Shown here piece by piece: positions 8,730 through 16,927 of a DNA stretch of 64,000 nucleotides. Within the stretch, counting starts at the first letter, position 1. Every line of letters starts with the position of its first letter. The position numbers and the translations under genes are program-made. The notes below the pieces were generated by a model that was not told where the DNA came from, did no database searches, and was given only the letters and a program-made list of their open reading frames with translations. Source of the stretch: Candidatus Accumulibacter regalis (GTDB lineage: Bacteria; Pseudomonadota; Gammaproteobacteria; Burkholderiales; Rhodocyclaceae); the NCBI GenBank assembly GCA_000585075.1, contig JEMY01000044.1, positions 163,446-227,445 of the forward strand. Reading direction: 5' to 3'.

Positions 8730-10694
8730 ATGTCCGCCCAGGCCCGCTTTCCCGGCTGGCCCGGTAGAGAGGCGCTGCGCGTCGCGCTGCTGCTGGCAGC
8801 GATCTCGCTGGCCATTACCGCTAGCGGCCTTCTGGTCAGGGTCGATCATCTGCTTTTCGACATTGGCCAGCGGATCAATTGGCGCCAGGCAGCGGCCGAC
8901 GTGCTGATCATCGCCGTCGATCAGGACAGCCTCGATCGGCTTGGCCGCTGGCCGTGGCCGCGCGAGCGGCACGCTCGCCTGTTGGATATCGTCTGCGCCG
9001 GCAGGCCGGCGGCTGTCGGCGTCGATATCGCGTTCAGCGAGCACAGCGGCGATCCGTCGGCTGACGCCTTGCTCGCCGACGCCGTTGCGCGGTGCGGCAA
9101 GGTAGTGCTGCCGCTGGTCATCGAATCGACGCGTAGCGGCGGACAGTTGCTCGAGTCGCCGCCGATCGCCCCGCTGCTTGCGGCGGTAGCCGGGATTGGG
9201 CGCATCGGTGTACACCTCGACGAGGATGGAATCGGACGTTCGGTGTATTTGCGCGAAGGACTTGGCGCCGCTGTATGGCCGCTGTGGGCGGAGGAAGTGC
9301 TGCGCGTCAGCGAGCAGCTGCCGCCTGCAGTGCTCGCTGACGCAACGGGTAGCGTGGGCCACCCGGACGAGCGCTATCAGTTGCTCCGCGAGAACGCGCG
9401 TCGCTTCGAATTCGTCGGCCCGCCGGGCAGCGTGCAACGCCTGTCGTACGCCCGCGTTCTGGACGGACTGATCGCGCCGCAGGTCTTTGCCGGCAAGATC
9501 GTTCTGATCGGCGCCACGGCCGTGGGTCTGGGAGACTTTCTGCCGACGCCGGTTTCGGCGCTAGGTGAACCCATGCCCGGGGTCGAGGTGCAGGCGAACG
9601 TGCTGCTCTCGCTGCGCGATGGACGTCTGATCAGTGAGTTGGCGACGCTGCCGACGCTACTCTTGGCGGCGCTGCTGGCCTGCATTCCGCTGCTCTGGTT
9701 GCCGCGTCTGATGGCGCTGTCGGGCTTGCTGGTCAGCAGCTTGTGGGTGCTCGCTCTGGGTGCTGCCTGTGCCCTGCTGCCGGTGCTCTGGCAAGTGTGG
9801 TTTGCGCCCGCAGGTGCGTTGTTCGCTGGCCTGTTCGCCTTTCCTCTGTGGAGTTGGCGGCGGCTCGAGGCGGCACGCGCCCACCTCGACCAGGAACTCC
9901 GCCAGCTGCGGGCCCTTCTGCCGGAGAGCCCGACGACGGCCGCCTTGCCGGGCGAGATCCGGCGCCTTGGCTTCGAGCAGCGTATCGCCTGGGTGCAGGC
10001 CGCGCAGCGGAGGATGGCCGCACTGGAAGCCGGGCGCAAGGAGGCCCTGGGATTCATTTCACACGACCTGCGCGCACCCTTGGCCGGTGCGGTTGCTCGG
10101 CTTGAAAGTGAGGCGCCGGGCGATCCGCAACACCTGCTGCCGCCGCTCAGGCGAGCGCTGGGTATGGCGCAGGCTTTTCTGTCGTTGGCACGCGCGGAGG
10201 CGCTCGATCCCGATCGGCTGAAAGAGCTCGATCTCTGTGCGCTGCTCCAGCAGGCGGCCGATGAGATATTCGCACTGGCCAGGCAGGGGAGGCGGCGAAT
10301 CGTTCGCCAACTGCCGGAGCAGCCGTTGTGGATCAAGGGCGACTTCGAGTTGCTCGAACGCTGTGCAATCAATTTGTTGGACAATGCGCTACGCCATGCG
10401 CCGGCGTCGACGGTCATCAGCATCGGGCTCGATCGGCCGCGCGACGATGAAGTCAGATTCTGGGTCGAGAACGACGGCCCGCCCTTGCTGGCCGACGAAA
10501 AGGACAAACTGTTCCAACGCTTCAGCCGTGGCGGGCAGGAGGCAGCGAGTGCGTCGGGTAGCGGCCTGGGGCTCTATTTCGTGCGCACGGTCGCCGAACG
10601 GCATGGCGGAGCCGCCGGAGTCGACTGCGCGGCCGGCAGGATCCGCTTCTGGGTCAGCCTGCCCGGAGGCGAAGTGCCGGGGTCCGGCGATTGA
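8730..10694 (+). CDS. CHASE2-domain sensor histidine kinase
   Basis: 654 residues. One N-terminal membrane helix leads to an extracytoplasmic CHASE2 domain (DVLIIAVDQDSLDRLGRWPWPRERHA ... GKIVLIGATAVGLGDFLPTP). Three consecutive membrane helices (about residues 310-385) and a short coiled segment follow. The H-box GFISHDLRAPL places the phosphorylated histidine at residue 445. The ATPase domain has the N box (INLLDNALRHAP), an F-box-like stretch and G2 (GSGLGLYFVR). It should phosphorylate the regulator encoded two genes upstream. ATG 8730 is preferred; a TTG 11 codons earlier is in frame. The CHASE2 ligand is unknown. Confidence 0.93.
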   Translation: MSAQARFPGWPGREALRVALLLAAISLAITASGLLVRVDHLLFDIGQRINWRQAAADVLIIAVDQDSLDRLGRWPWPRERHARLLDIVCAGRPAAVGVDIAFSEHSGDPSADALLADAVARCGKVVLPLVIESTRSGGQLLESPPIAPLLAAVAGIGRIGVHLDEDGIGRSVYLREGLGAAVWPLWAEEVLRVSEQLPPAVLADATGSVGHPDERYQLLRENARRFEFVGPPGSVQRLSYARVLDGLIAPQVFAGKIVLIGATAVGLGDFLPTPVSALGEPMPGVEVQANVLLSLRDGRLISELATLPTLLLAALLACIPLLWLPRLMALSGLLVSSLWVLALGAACALLPVLWQVWFAPAGALFAGLFAFPLWSWRRLEAARAHLDQELRQLRALLPESPTTAALPGEIRRLGFEQRIAWVQAAQRRMAALEAGRKEALGFISHDLRAPLAGAVARLESEAPGDPQHLLPPLRRALGMAQAFLSLARAEALDPDRLKELDLCALLQQAADEIFALARQGRRRIVRQLPEQPLWIKGDFELLERCAINLLDNALRHAPASTVISIGLDRPRDDEVRFWVENDGPPLLADEKDKLFQRFSRGGQEAASASGSGLGLYFVRTVAERHGGAAGVDCAAGRIRFWVSLPGGEVPGSGD

Positions 10695-10858
10695 TCGTAG
10701 GGCTGCGCTCACCAACAGAGGATTGCGGTCGTCCGGCTGCTGCGGGGGAGCCGCGGGTGTCGCGATGGGGTCTCGAACCCACTCGGGGGCACGCTTTGCC
10801 AACCACTTGCGGAGTTTCTTCCTTGCCTGTGGCGTCGGCGCTTTGTTAAGCTGCGGCC

Positions 10859-10966
10859 ATGAGAATCATTTCGCTTTCCAACGGCCGTCCCGGTGGCCAG
10901 CCGCTTGTCCCCCTGGCGGGTCTGCTCTTGGTTGCGAGCGCTTTGTCGATCCTTCTTGATCAATGA
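10859..10966 (+). CDS. Small membrane-type ORF (35 aa) coupled to the DMT permease
   Basis: 35 codons: a polar start (MRIISLSNGRPGGQ) and one hydrophobic stretch of about 18 residues (PLVPLAGLLLVASALSIL). Its TGA overlaps the ATG of the downstream permease in the arrangement ATGA (10963-10966), the geometry of translational coupling. The permease has no visible ribosome binding site of its own, which supports coupling. The small ORF itself has no Shine-Dalgarno either, so it may be leaderless. No family recognised. Confidence 0.42.
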   Translation: MRIISLSNGRPGGQPLVPLAGLLLVASALSILLDQ

Positions 10967-11832
10967 CCGGCGAAGCGAAAGGAATGTGGTTGGGCCTGCT
11001 GGGAGTCGCTGCGTTCAGCCTGACATTGCCGGCCACACGCGTCGCGGTCGCTTCGCTCAGCCCCCTTTTCGTCGGCATGGGAAGGGTCGTTGTTGCCGCG
11101 CTGCCGGCGGCGATTTACCTCTTGCTCAACCGCCGCGGCTGGCCCAGCCGTAAGCAGTTCAAGTCGCTTGTCGTGGTCGCCCTGGGCGTCGCTTTCGGTT
11201 TCCCTGTGCTCAGCGCTTTGGCGATGCGCGAGGTCCATGCTTCACATGCGGGAATCATGCTCGGGGTGCTGCCACTGGCGACCGCCGCCGCGGGGGCGGC
11301 CTTCTCCGGTGAGCGTCCATCGGCGGGTTTCTGGGCGATGGCGCTGCTTGGCAGTCTGCTGGTTGTCGCCTTCTCGTTGAAAGAAGGTGGCGGGAGCGTC
11401 AATTGGGCGGACATGGCCTTGCTCGCGGCAGTCGCCAGCGCCGCCATCGGTTACGCCGAAGGCACGCGGCTGACCCGCTCTCTGGGCGGTGTGCAGGTCA
11501 TCTCGTGGGCGGTGGTCATAGCCGCGCCGGTGTTGCTGATTCCGGCGGGCGTGTTCGCGCCCGTGAGCGTTGCCGTGCCGCTGGAAGCGTGGCTGGCTTT
11601 CCTCTACGTCAGCCTGGTCAGCCAGTTTCTCGGTTTCATTCCCTGGTATCGAGGCCTCGCTCTGGGCGGCATTGCGCGAGTGGGTCAGACGCAACTCCTG
11701 CAACCTTTCTTCACGCTCGCCGCGGCGGCGCTCTTCCTGAGTGAGTCGGTGGATGCGCTGGCGCTGGTGATTGCCGTGTTGGTCTGTCTGACGGTGGCCG
11801 TCGGTCGCAAAATGCGGGTGGCGACACCATGA
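10963..11832 (+). CDS. EamA/DMT-superfamily transporter
   Basis: 289 residues with ten predicted transmembrane helices in two five-helix halves, each an EamA repeat. The second half holds GGVQVISWAVVIAAPVLLI and the characteristic end LLQPFFTLAAAALFLSESVDALALVIAVLV. Members export amino acids, metabolites or nucleotide sugars; the substrate cannot be predicted here. Translation seems coupled to the preceding 35-codon ORF (ATGA overlap). No regulator or biosynthetic gene is adjacent to hint at the cargo. Confidence 0.9.
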   Translation: MTGEAKGMWLGLLGVAAFSLTLPATRVAVASLSPLFVGMGRVVVAALPAAIYLLLNRRGWPSRKQFKSLVVVALGVAFGFPVLSALAMREVHASHAGIMLGVLPLATAAAGAAFSGERPSAGFWAMALLGSLLVVAFSLKEGGGSVNWADMALLAAVASAAIGYAEGTRLTRSLGGVQVISWAVVIAAPVLLIPAGVFAPVSVAVPLEAWLAFLYVSLVSQFLGFIPWYRGLALGGIARVGQTQLLQPFFTLAAAALFLSESVDALALVIAVLVCLTVAVGRKMRVATP

Positions 11833-12022
11833 TGGGCGGCCTGGCTGCCGAGCCGATGCAATCGCCGGGGTCGTCGGTGGCATGGGCTGCGGATGGTCCG
11901 AGAGCATCGCTGCCGTCTGGCGCTGTGACCAGAACTTGATCTACCGCAAGCAATCATAAGGGCCGGCGCATAAACTCCGCTGTCGATTGGAGGCTTGCGT
12001 AGCACACAGTGAAGGGGAGTCG

Positions 12023-13444
12023 ATGGGCAAGGAAATTGGCAGCGACGGCTTCACGGACGACGACTTTGTGCGCTTCGGTCAGCGCCTTGAGCAGGAGACG
12101 GCGCATGCCCACGACGCCTACCTAAGCGGCGGCTTTGCCAACGCGGGCCTGGTCGCCGGTTTCGAACTCGAGGCCTGGCTGATCGATGACCATTTCTTTC
12201 CGGTGCCGCGCAACGTCTCCTTTCTGCAGCGCATGGCCAACCCGCTGGTGGTGCCCGAGCTTTCCCTGTTCAACGTCGAGATCAACGGAACGCCGCAGGC
12301 ACTGCGGGCGACGGCGCTGTCACAGCTGGAAAGGGAACTGACGGCGACCTGGCAGCAATGCCAACGCGTGGCCGCTGACGAAGGCATGGCACTGATTGCC
12401 ATCGGTACCTTGCCGACACTGCGCGAGCGCGACCTGTCGCTGACCAGCATGTCACCTTCGAAGCGTTATGCGGCGCTCAACGAGCAGGTCCTGCGGCTGC
12501 GCGGTGGACGGCCGCTGACGCTCGATATCGCCGGTATCGACACGCTCACCGCGACCCACGCCGACGTGATGCTTGAAGCGGCGACGACATCCTTTCAGGT
12601 GCACCTGCAGACGCCGGTCAGCGAGGCGGCGCGTACCTACAACGCGTCGCAGGTTCTCGCCGCACCGCTGGTTGCGCTGGCCGCCAATTCGCCATTTCTG
12701 TTCGGGCGTGCTCTCTGGCACGAGACGCGAATACCCCTGTTCGAGCAGGCTGTCGATTGCTGCCAGCCTGGCCATCCCGAGCATAGGCGGGTGACTTTCG
12801 GTTCGGGTTATCTCGGCGACGACCCAACGGCGTGCTTTGCCGAGAATCTGTCATCGTATCCGGTACTTTTGCCGTATGAAGAAACCGGACCCGTGAATTC
12901 GTATGCGCATTTGCGCCTGCACAACGGGACCATCTGGCGCTGGAATCGGCTGTTGATCGGCTTCGAGAAAGACGCCGCGCCGCACTTGCGGGTCGAGCAA
13001 CGCGTCATGCCTGCCGGGCCAAGCGTGATCGACATGATCGCCAACGCTGCCTTGTACTATGGTGCGGTACGCTGCCTGGCCAGGCGGACAGAGGCTCCTG
13101 AAACACAGTTGCCGTTCGCCGTCGCGCGCGACAATTTCTACCGCGCCGCGCGTTACGGTCTCGAAGCGCAGGTGATCTGGCTCGACGGCCGCCGCGAAAA
13201 TGTTGCCGAACTTCTCTTGCGCGAGCTGCTTCCGCTGGCTCGTGAGGGACTGGCCGAGCTCGACCTCGCCGCCGCCGACATCACTCGCTACCTGGACGTG
13301 ATCGGTGCCCGCCTGCGTAGTCGCCAGAACGGCGCCGCCTGGCAACTGGCCCACTACGCGAAGTACCAGGATTTCTTCCGGCTTACCGCCGATTATCTTG
13401 AGCATCAACGCCGTCTCGTGCCGGTGCACGAGTGGCCGATATGA
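12023..13444 (+). CDS. Glutamate-cysteine-ligase family (GCS2) amidoligase
   Basis: 473 residues. Family features are GFELEAWLID with the conserved metal-binding acidic residues, ELSLFNVEIN, the central GSGYLGDD and the late RVEQRVMPAGPS segment. GCS2 enzymes form a gamma-glutamyl or similar amide bond with ATP; this branch is distinct from classical GshA and its product is unknown. ATG 12023 follows AAGGGGAG by a few bases; an upstream TTG at 11987 has no ribosome binding site. The M14 deacylase begins 10 bases after the stop, so the two form an operon and may act on the same peptide-like metabolite. Confidence 0.85.
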   Translation: MGKEIGSDGFTDDDFVRFGQRLEQETAHAHDAYLSGGFANAGLVAGFELEAWLIDDHFFPVPRNVSFLQRMANPLVVPELSLFNVEINGTPQALRATALSQLERELTATWQQCQRVAADEGMALIAIGTLPTLRERDLSLTSMSPSKRYAALNEQVLRLRGGRPLTLDIAGIDTLTATHADVMLEAATTSFQVHLQTPVSEAARTYNASQVLAAPLVALAANSPFLFGRALWHETRIPLFEQAVDCCQPGHPEHRRVTFGSGYLGDDPTACFAENLSSYPVLLPYEETGPVNSYAHLRLHNGTIWRWNRLLIGFEKDAAPHLRVEQRVMPAGPSVIDMIANAALYYGAVRCLARRTEAPETQLPFAVARDNFYRAARYGLEAQVIWLDGRRENVAELLLRELLPLAREGLAELDLAAADITRYLDVIGARLRSRQNGAAWQLAHYAKYQDFFRLTADYLEHQRRLVPVHEWPI

Positions 13445-13454
13445 GTCCCACTTC

Positions 13455-14498
13455 ATGCTGACCGTACTTGAATCCTTGCCCGAGGGCTTTCTTCATACAC
13501 CTGCCCGTGAACTGCATCGTCTGCTCGGCGGTCCGACGTTGATACATCTTCCCGGACGACGTGAGGCGCCGCTGCTCGTTTCCGTGCTGCTGCACGGAAA
13601 CGAGGACAGCGGTGTCGTCGCGCTGCAGAGCGTCTTGCGTGCCCACTCTGGCCGGCTCCTGCCACGCGCGCTGTCGATCCTCGTCGGCAACGTTGCCGCG
13701 GCGCGAGAAGGCCTGCGTCGGCTCGATCATCAACCGGATTACAACCGTGTCTGGCCTGGCACGGAGCTGCACGCCGCCGCCCCGGAGCACGCGGCGATGA
13801 GCGAGGTGCATCGCATCATGCGCGAGCGCGGCGTCTTCGCCAGCGTCGATATTCACAACAACACCGGTCTCAATCCGCTCTACTGCGTGGTGAATAGCCT
13901 CGATCAGGCGGTTCTGCATCTGGCCTTGCTGTTTTCACGTACGGTGGTCTGGTTCCGTGGCCTGGCCGGTTCGCAGACGACGGCGTTCTCGCCGCTTTGT
14001 CCGTCACTGACGCTGGAATGCGGCAAGCCCGGCAAAGCGGCGAACGAGGCGCACGCTGCGAGCTTCATCGATGGCTGCCTGCATCTGGCGCAGTTTCCGT
14101 CGCACGACGTGCACGAGCACGACATCGATCTTTACCACACGGTAGCGACGGTGAGGGTGCCTTCAGCAGTTTCCTTCGGTTTTGGCGATGCGCTGGCCGA
14201 TGTCGATTTCGATCCGCGGCTCGATCACATGAACTTCCGGCAACTTGAACCTGGTACAGCCTTCGGGCGCACACGCGTGGCTTTTCCCCTCGACGTTCGC
14301 GACGAGGGACGGCGTGACGTGAGCGAGGAATATTTTACCTGCAGCGACGGCACAATCAGCCTGCGGCGAACATCGACACCGGCCATGCTGACGCTCGACG
14401 CCCGTGTGGTGCGGCAGGACTGCCTTTGTTATCTGATGGAGCGGATCCCTTTTCCACACTCGGCAAGTGTTGCCCGCCAGTGGTGCGCGAATGTCTAG
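13455..14498 (+). CDS. M14-family succinylglutamate desuccinylase/aspartoacylase-like protein
   Basis: 347 residues. Zinc ligands are visible as HGNED (His and Glu) and DIHNN (His). The substrate motif DYNRVWPG and the glutamate in LTLECGKPG match the AstE/ASPA branch of carboxypeptidase-like zinc hydrolases. These enzymes remove acyl or amino acid groups from N-acylated amino acids. ATG 13455 gives the family N-terminus; the frame is open 50 codons further upstream but overlaps the GCS2 gene. Tight linkage to the GCS2 ligase suggests a shared pathway. No arginine catabolism genes are present, so a role as AstE is unlikely. Confidence 0.84.
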   Translation: MLTVLESLPEGFLHTPARELHRLLGGPTLIHLPGRREAPLLVSVLLHGNEDSGVVALQSVLRAHSGRLLPRALSILVGNVAAAREGLRRLDHQPDYNRVWPGTELHAAAPEHAAMSEVHRIMRERGVFASVDIHNNTGLNPLYCVVNSLDQAVLHLALLFSRTVVWFRGLAGSQTTAFSPLCPSLTLECGKPGKAANEAHAASFIDGCLHLAQFPSHDVHEHDIDLYHTVATVRVPSAVSFGFGDALADVDFDPRLDHMNFRQLEPGTAFGRTRVAFPLDVRDEGRRDVSEEYFTCSDGTISLRRTSTPAMLTLDARVVRQDCLCYLMERIPFPHSASVARQWCANV

Positions 14499-14638
14499 CG
14501 CGGGCGTGGTGGGGGCGTCCTTGCCGTGTAGGGTGGCCGTCATCAAGACTCTCGACCAGCCGCCATCGGCGCGACGTGATGGCGCTTGATGGCGATTCAG
14601 GGGAGCCGCCGCCGAGCGGCAGCAGATGAGCAACGCTG

Positions 14639-15097
14639 TCAGGCCCGGGCGGAGAAAAGGCGATTGCTGACCGGCCGCCGGCTGCGCGGAAGCCTGAAGT
14701 GGCGGGATTCCTGCAGCGTGGCGACGAAGCGCTTGTCGTCTTCCCTGATATGACGTTCAAACCAGTATTCGGCATAGCGCAGAAAGGCATGAGCGTCACG
14801 TTCGCCCTTGATGACATCGCCCAGTGCCTTGCGTAGCAGATCAAGAGTGTCGCGGTGGATCTTGGCATGGGCAGCGAAATCGATTCCGGCGTCTTCAGCA
14901 ATCCGCTCTTCGGTGGCGAAATGCAAGGTGAAGGAGTCGAGTAAGGCCTGGAACTCGGCGATATCTACGTAAGTGTTGCCAAAACAGCCCGCCTTGAGCG
15001 ACTCGATACGGGTAAACACCTCTTCGTGCTGGGCGTCGATCTCTGGGAAACCGACCAACAGAGCTTCGGGCAGGAACGGGGAAAGGGCAATCTCCAT
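14639..15097 (-). CDS. Bacteriohemerythrin-like protein (paralogue 1)
   Basis: 152 residues forming a hemerythrin four-helix bundle. Di-iron ligand motifs appear in order: DAQHEEVF, FTLHFATEER, FAAHAKIH and WFERHIREDDKRF. Such proteins bind O2 reversibly through a carboxylate-bridged di-iron site. It is about 60 percent identical by eye to the gene at 24682, with the same motif spacing, but has a C-terminal basic extension of about 17 residues (RLPRSRRPVSNRLF). An AGAGGAGA ribosome binding site precedes the ATG. A TATACT hexamer (15144-15149, minus strand) is a possible -10. Confidence 0.9.
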   Translation of the reverse strand: MEIALSPFLPEALLVGFPEIDAQHEEVFTRIESLKAGCFGNTYVDIAEFQALLDSFTLHFATEERIAEDAGIDFAAHAKIHRDTLDLLRKALGDVIKGERDAHAFLRYAEYWFERHIREDDKRFVATLQESRHFRLPRSRRPVSNRLFSARA

Positions 15098-15243
15098 TAC
15101 ATGTCTCCTCTGGTAACGTTCAAAGGCTTTTAGTTATCTTGCGAGTATAGGAACTGGTCGTGCAGAATTCCAGGGAAACTTGCGTTAAGTCAGACGAATA
15201 TCCTTTCGGCCGCGGCCCGTAGCGAGCGCACAGCGAAACCAGT

Positions 15244-15273
15244 TTGCCGAGAACGCCGTCAAGCCGTTACAAT
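15244..15273 (+). promoter_or_regulatory. sigma70-type promoter of the rpsF operon
   Basis: TTGCCG at 15244-15249 and TACAAT at 15268-15273 are separated by 18 bases, a near-consensus -35/-10 pair, 63 bases before the rpsF start codon. It probably drives rpsF-priB-rpsR-rplI. Confidence 0.65.
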
Positions 15274-15336
15274 GCTCGGTTTTCCACCTTGCTCCACCGC
15301 TTGCATGGCGGGGGGCTACAACCACAAGGAGTGTTC

Positions 15337-15723
15337 ATGCGTCATTACGAAATCGTCCTGATCATCCATCCGGATCAGAGTGAACAGGTGCCGGCGATGA
15401 TCGAGCGCTACAAGGCTGTGATCGCAGCGCGTTCCGGGCAGATTCACCGTCTCGAAGACTGGGGACGCCGCCAGCTCGCCTACCCGATCCAGAAGCTGCA
15501 CAAGGCACACTATCTGCTGCTGAACATCGAGTGCGATGACGCCACGCTGACCGAGCTAGAGCACGGTTTCAAGTTCACCGACGCCGTTCTTCGTCATCTG
15601 ACGATCAAGACCAAGAGTGCGGTCAGCGCGCCGTCGCCGATGATGAAGGACGAGAAATCCAAGTCGCTGCTGGAAGTCCGTGAACCAGCACCGCTTGAAG
15701 CTGCCGCCGAGCCGGACGCCTGA
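15337..15723 (+). CDS. rpsF: 30S ribosomal protein bS6
   Basis: 128 residues. The N-terminus [14 protein letters not shown] and the motif [17 protein letters not shown] are diagnostic for bS6, which sits on the platform of the 30S subunit with bS18. ATG 15337 follows an AAGGAG ribosome binding site; an upstream in-frame TTG is the promoter's -35 region, not a start. The C-terminus is extended by an acidic, Ala-rich tail typical of betaproteobacteria. First gene of the operon with priB, rpsR and rplI; its stop is immediately followed by priB. Confidence 0.97.
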   Translation: MRHYEIVLIIHPDQSEQVPAMIERYKAVIAARSGQIHRLEDWGRRQLAYPIQKLHKAHYLLLNIECDDATLTELEHGFKFTDAVLRHLTIKTKSAVSAPSPMMKDEKSKSLLEVREPAPLEAAAEPDA

Positions 15724-15737
15724 TTGTCGAGGCTCTG

Positions 15738-16067
15738 CTGAACCGCGTCGAGCTTGCTGGAGTCCTGATCGAGCGCAAGGCGCTACGTTTTACGCCGGCC
15801 GGTGTGCCGGTCGTTGAATGTCTGATCGGGCATCAATCAGAACAGGTCGAAGCGGGTAGCCCGCGGCGTGTCGAATGCGAGATCGCGGCAATTGCCGTGG
15901 GTGCGACGGCACAGTGGCTGCAAGCGGCAACACCTGGCGCAGCCCTCCATCTGACGGGCTTTCTTGCCGCCAGGAGCCGCAACAGCAAGCAGCCGAGACT
16001 GCATGTAACTATGATCGAATTTGTCGAAGGAAAGCAAAATGGGAAGATTCTTCAAGAAGAAGGATGA
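15738..16067 (+). CDS. priB: Primosomal replication protein N (PriB)
   Basis: About 109 residues, an OB fold that binds single-stranded DNA and links PriA to DnaT/DnaB loading at stalled forks. The conserved N-terminal strand is present ([22 protein letters not shown]), yet in this frame the only ATG/GTG/TTG is the GTG at 15804, which would delete that strand. A CTG at 15738 lies five bases after GAGG (15729-15732) and gives the expected N-terminus; CTG 15735 and ATT 15723 are alternatives. Position between rpsF and rpsR is the classical one. The 3' end overlaps rpsR by 29 bases. Confidence 0.88.
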   Translation: MNRVELAGVLIERKALRFTPAGVPVVECLIGHQSEQVEAGSPRRVECEIAAIAVGATAQWLQAATPGAALHLTGFLAARSRNSKQPRLHVTMIEFVEGKQNGKILQEEG

Positions 16068-16314
16068 CAAGAATGTCAAGAAGCGCGGTGGTGGCCTGTT
16101 CAAGCGGCGCAAGTTCTGCCGCTTCACCGCTGAGAAGATGGAAGAGATCGATTACAAGGACGTTGATCTGTTCAAGGAGTACATCGCCGAGAACGGCAAG
16201 ATCATGCCGGCGCGTCTGACCGGTACCAAGGCCGGTTACCAGCGGATGCTGTCGGTGGCCATCAAGCGTGCCCGCTTCCTGGCCCTGCTGCCGTACACCG
16301 ACAATCACCAGTAA
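16039..16314 (+). CDS. rpsR: 30S ribosomal protein bS18
   Basis: 91 residues. The family core is clear: [12 protein letters not shown] near the N-terminus and [34 protein letters not shown] at the end, which binds 16S rRNA next to bS6. ATG 16039 follows AAGGAAAGC. The gene starts inside the end of priB, suggesting translational coupling. The N-terminus is lysine-rich ([14 protein letters not shown]). Confidence 0.97.
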   Translation: MGRFFKKKDDKNVKKRGGGLFKRRKFCRFTAEKMEEIDYKDVDLFKEYIAENGKIMPARLTGTKAGYQRMLSVAIKRARFLALLPYTDNHQ

Positions 16315-16328
16315 GCGAGGACAAGGAA

Positions 16329-16787
16329 ATGCAAGTAATTCTGATGGAAAAGGTTGGCAACCTTGGTGGCCTCGGTGATCTCGTCAAAGTCAAGGACGGC
16401 TATGCGCGCAACTTTCTGATCCCAAATGGTAAAGCGAAGCGTGCGACGCCGATGGCGCTGAAGGAGTTCGAAACCAGGCGCGCCGAGCTCGAGCTCGCCG
16501 CCGCCGAGAAACTGGCAGCTGCACAGGCGTATGCCGAGAAGTTCGAGGGTGTGGTCGTGCGCATCGAGCGCAAGGCCGGTGTCGACGGCCGACTGTTCGG
16601 CTCGGTAAGCAACTTCGATGTTGCCGATGGTCTGCGTGCGCTCGGTTTCGAGGTCGAAAAGTCCGACGTGCGCATGACCGCCGGCCCGCTGAAGATGATC
16701 GGCGAGACCGAGCTGGAGGTTTCACTGCATAGCGACGTTCTGGCAAAGATCACGGTTTCCGTCGTCGCCGAGCAGTTCAAGATCTAG
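16329..16787 (+). CDS. rplI: 50S ribosomal protein bL9
   Basis: 152 residues with the signature [32 protein letters not shown] at the N-terminal rRNA-binding domain, a long charged helix (residues ~40-80) and the C-terminal domain ending [13 protein letters not shown]. bL9 projects from the 50S subunit near the L1 stalk. A GAGGACAAGG ribosome binding site lies just upstream. It is the last gene of the rpsF operon and is followed by a strong intrinsic terminator. Confidence 0.97.
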   Translation: MQVILMEKVGNLGGLGDLVKVKDGYARNFLIPNGKAKRATPMALKEFETRRAELELAAAEKLAAAQAYAEKFEGVVVRIERKAGVDGRLFGSVSNFDVADGLRALGFEVEKSDVRMTAGPLKMIGETELEVSLHSDVLAKITVSVVAEQFKI

Positions 16788-16822
16788 CTCTGATCCGGCG
16801 CCGTCGGTTGGCGCCAGGGAAG

Positions 16823-16850
16823 AAGCCTTGCCCCGGGGCAAGGCTTTTTT
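16823..16850 (+). terminator. Intrinsic terminator after rplI
   Basis: Perfect inverted repeat AAGCCTTGCCCC / GGGGCAAGGCTT followed by a T6 run, 35 bases after the rplI stop. It ends the ribosomal operon before dnaB. Confidence 0.9.
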
Positions 16851-16927
16851 GCGTTCTGGCATCGGGAAACACTCATCAGCGAGGTAAACTCGCTGCCTTG
16901 CTCGTCCCGTTTTCTCATTGATCGCTC

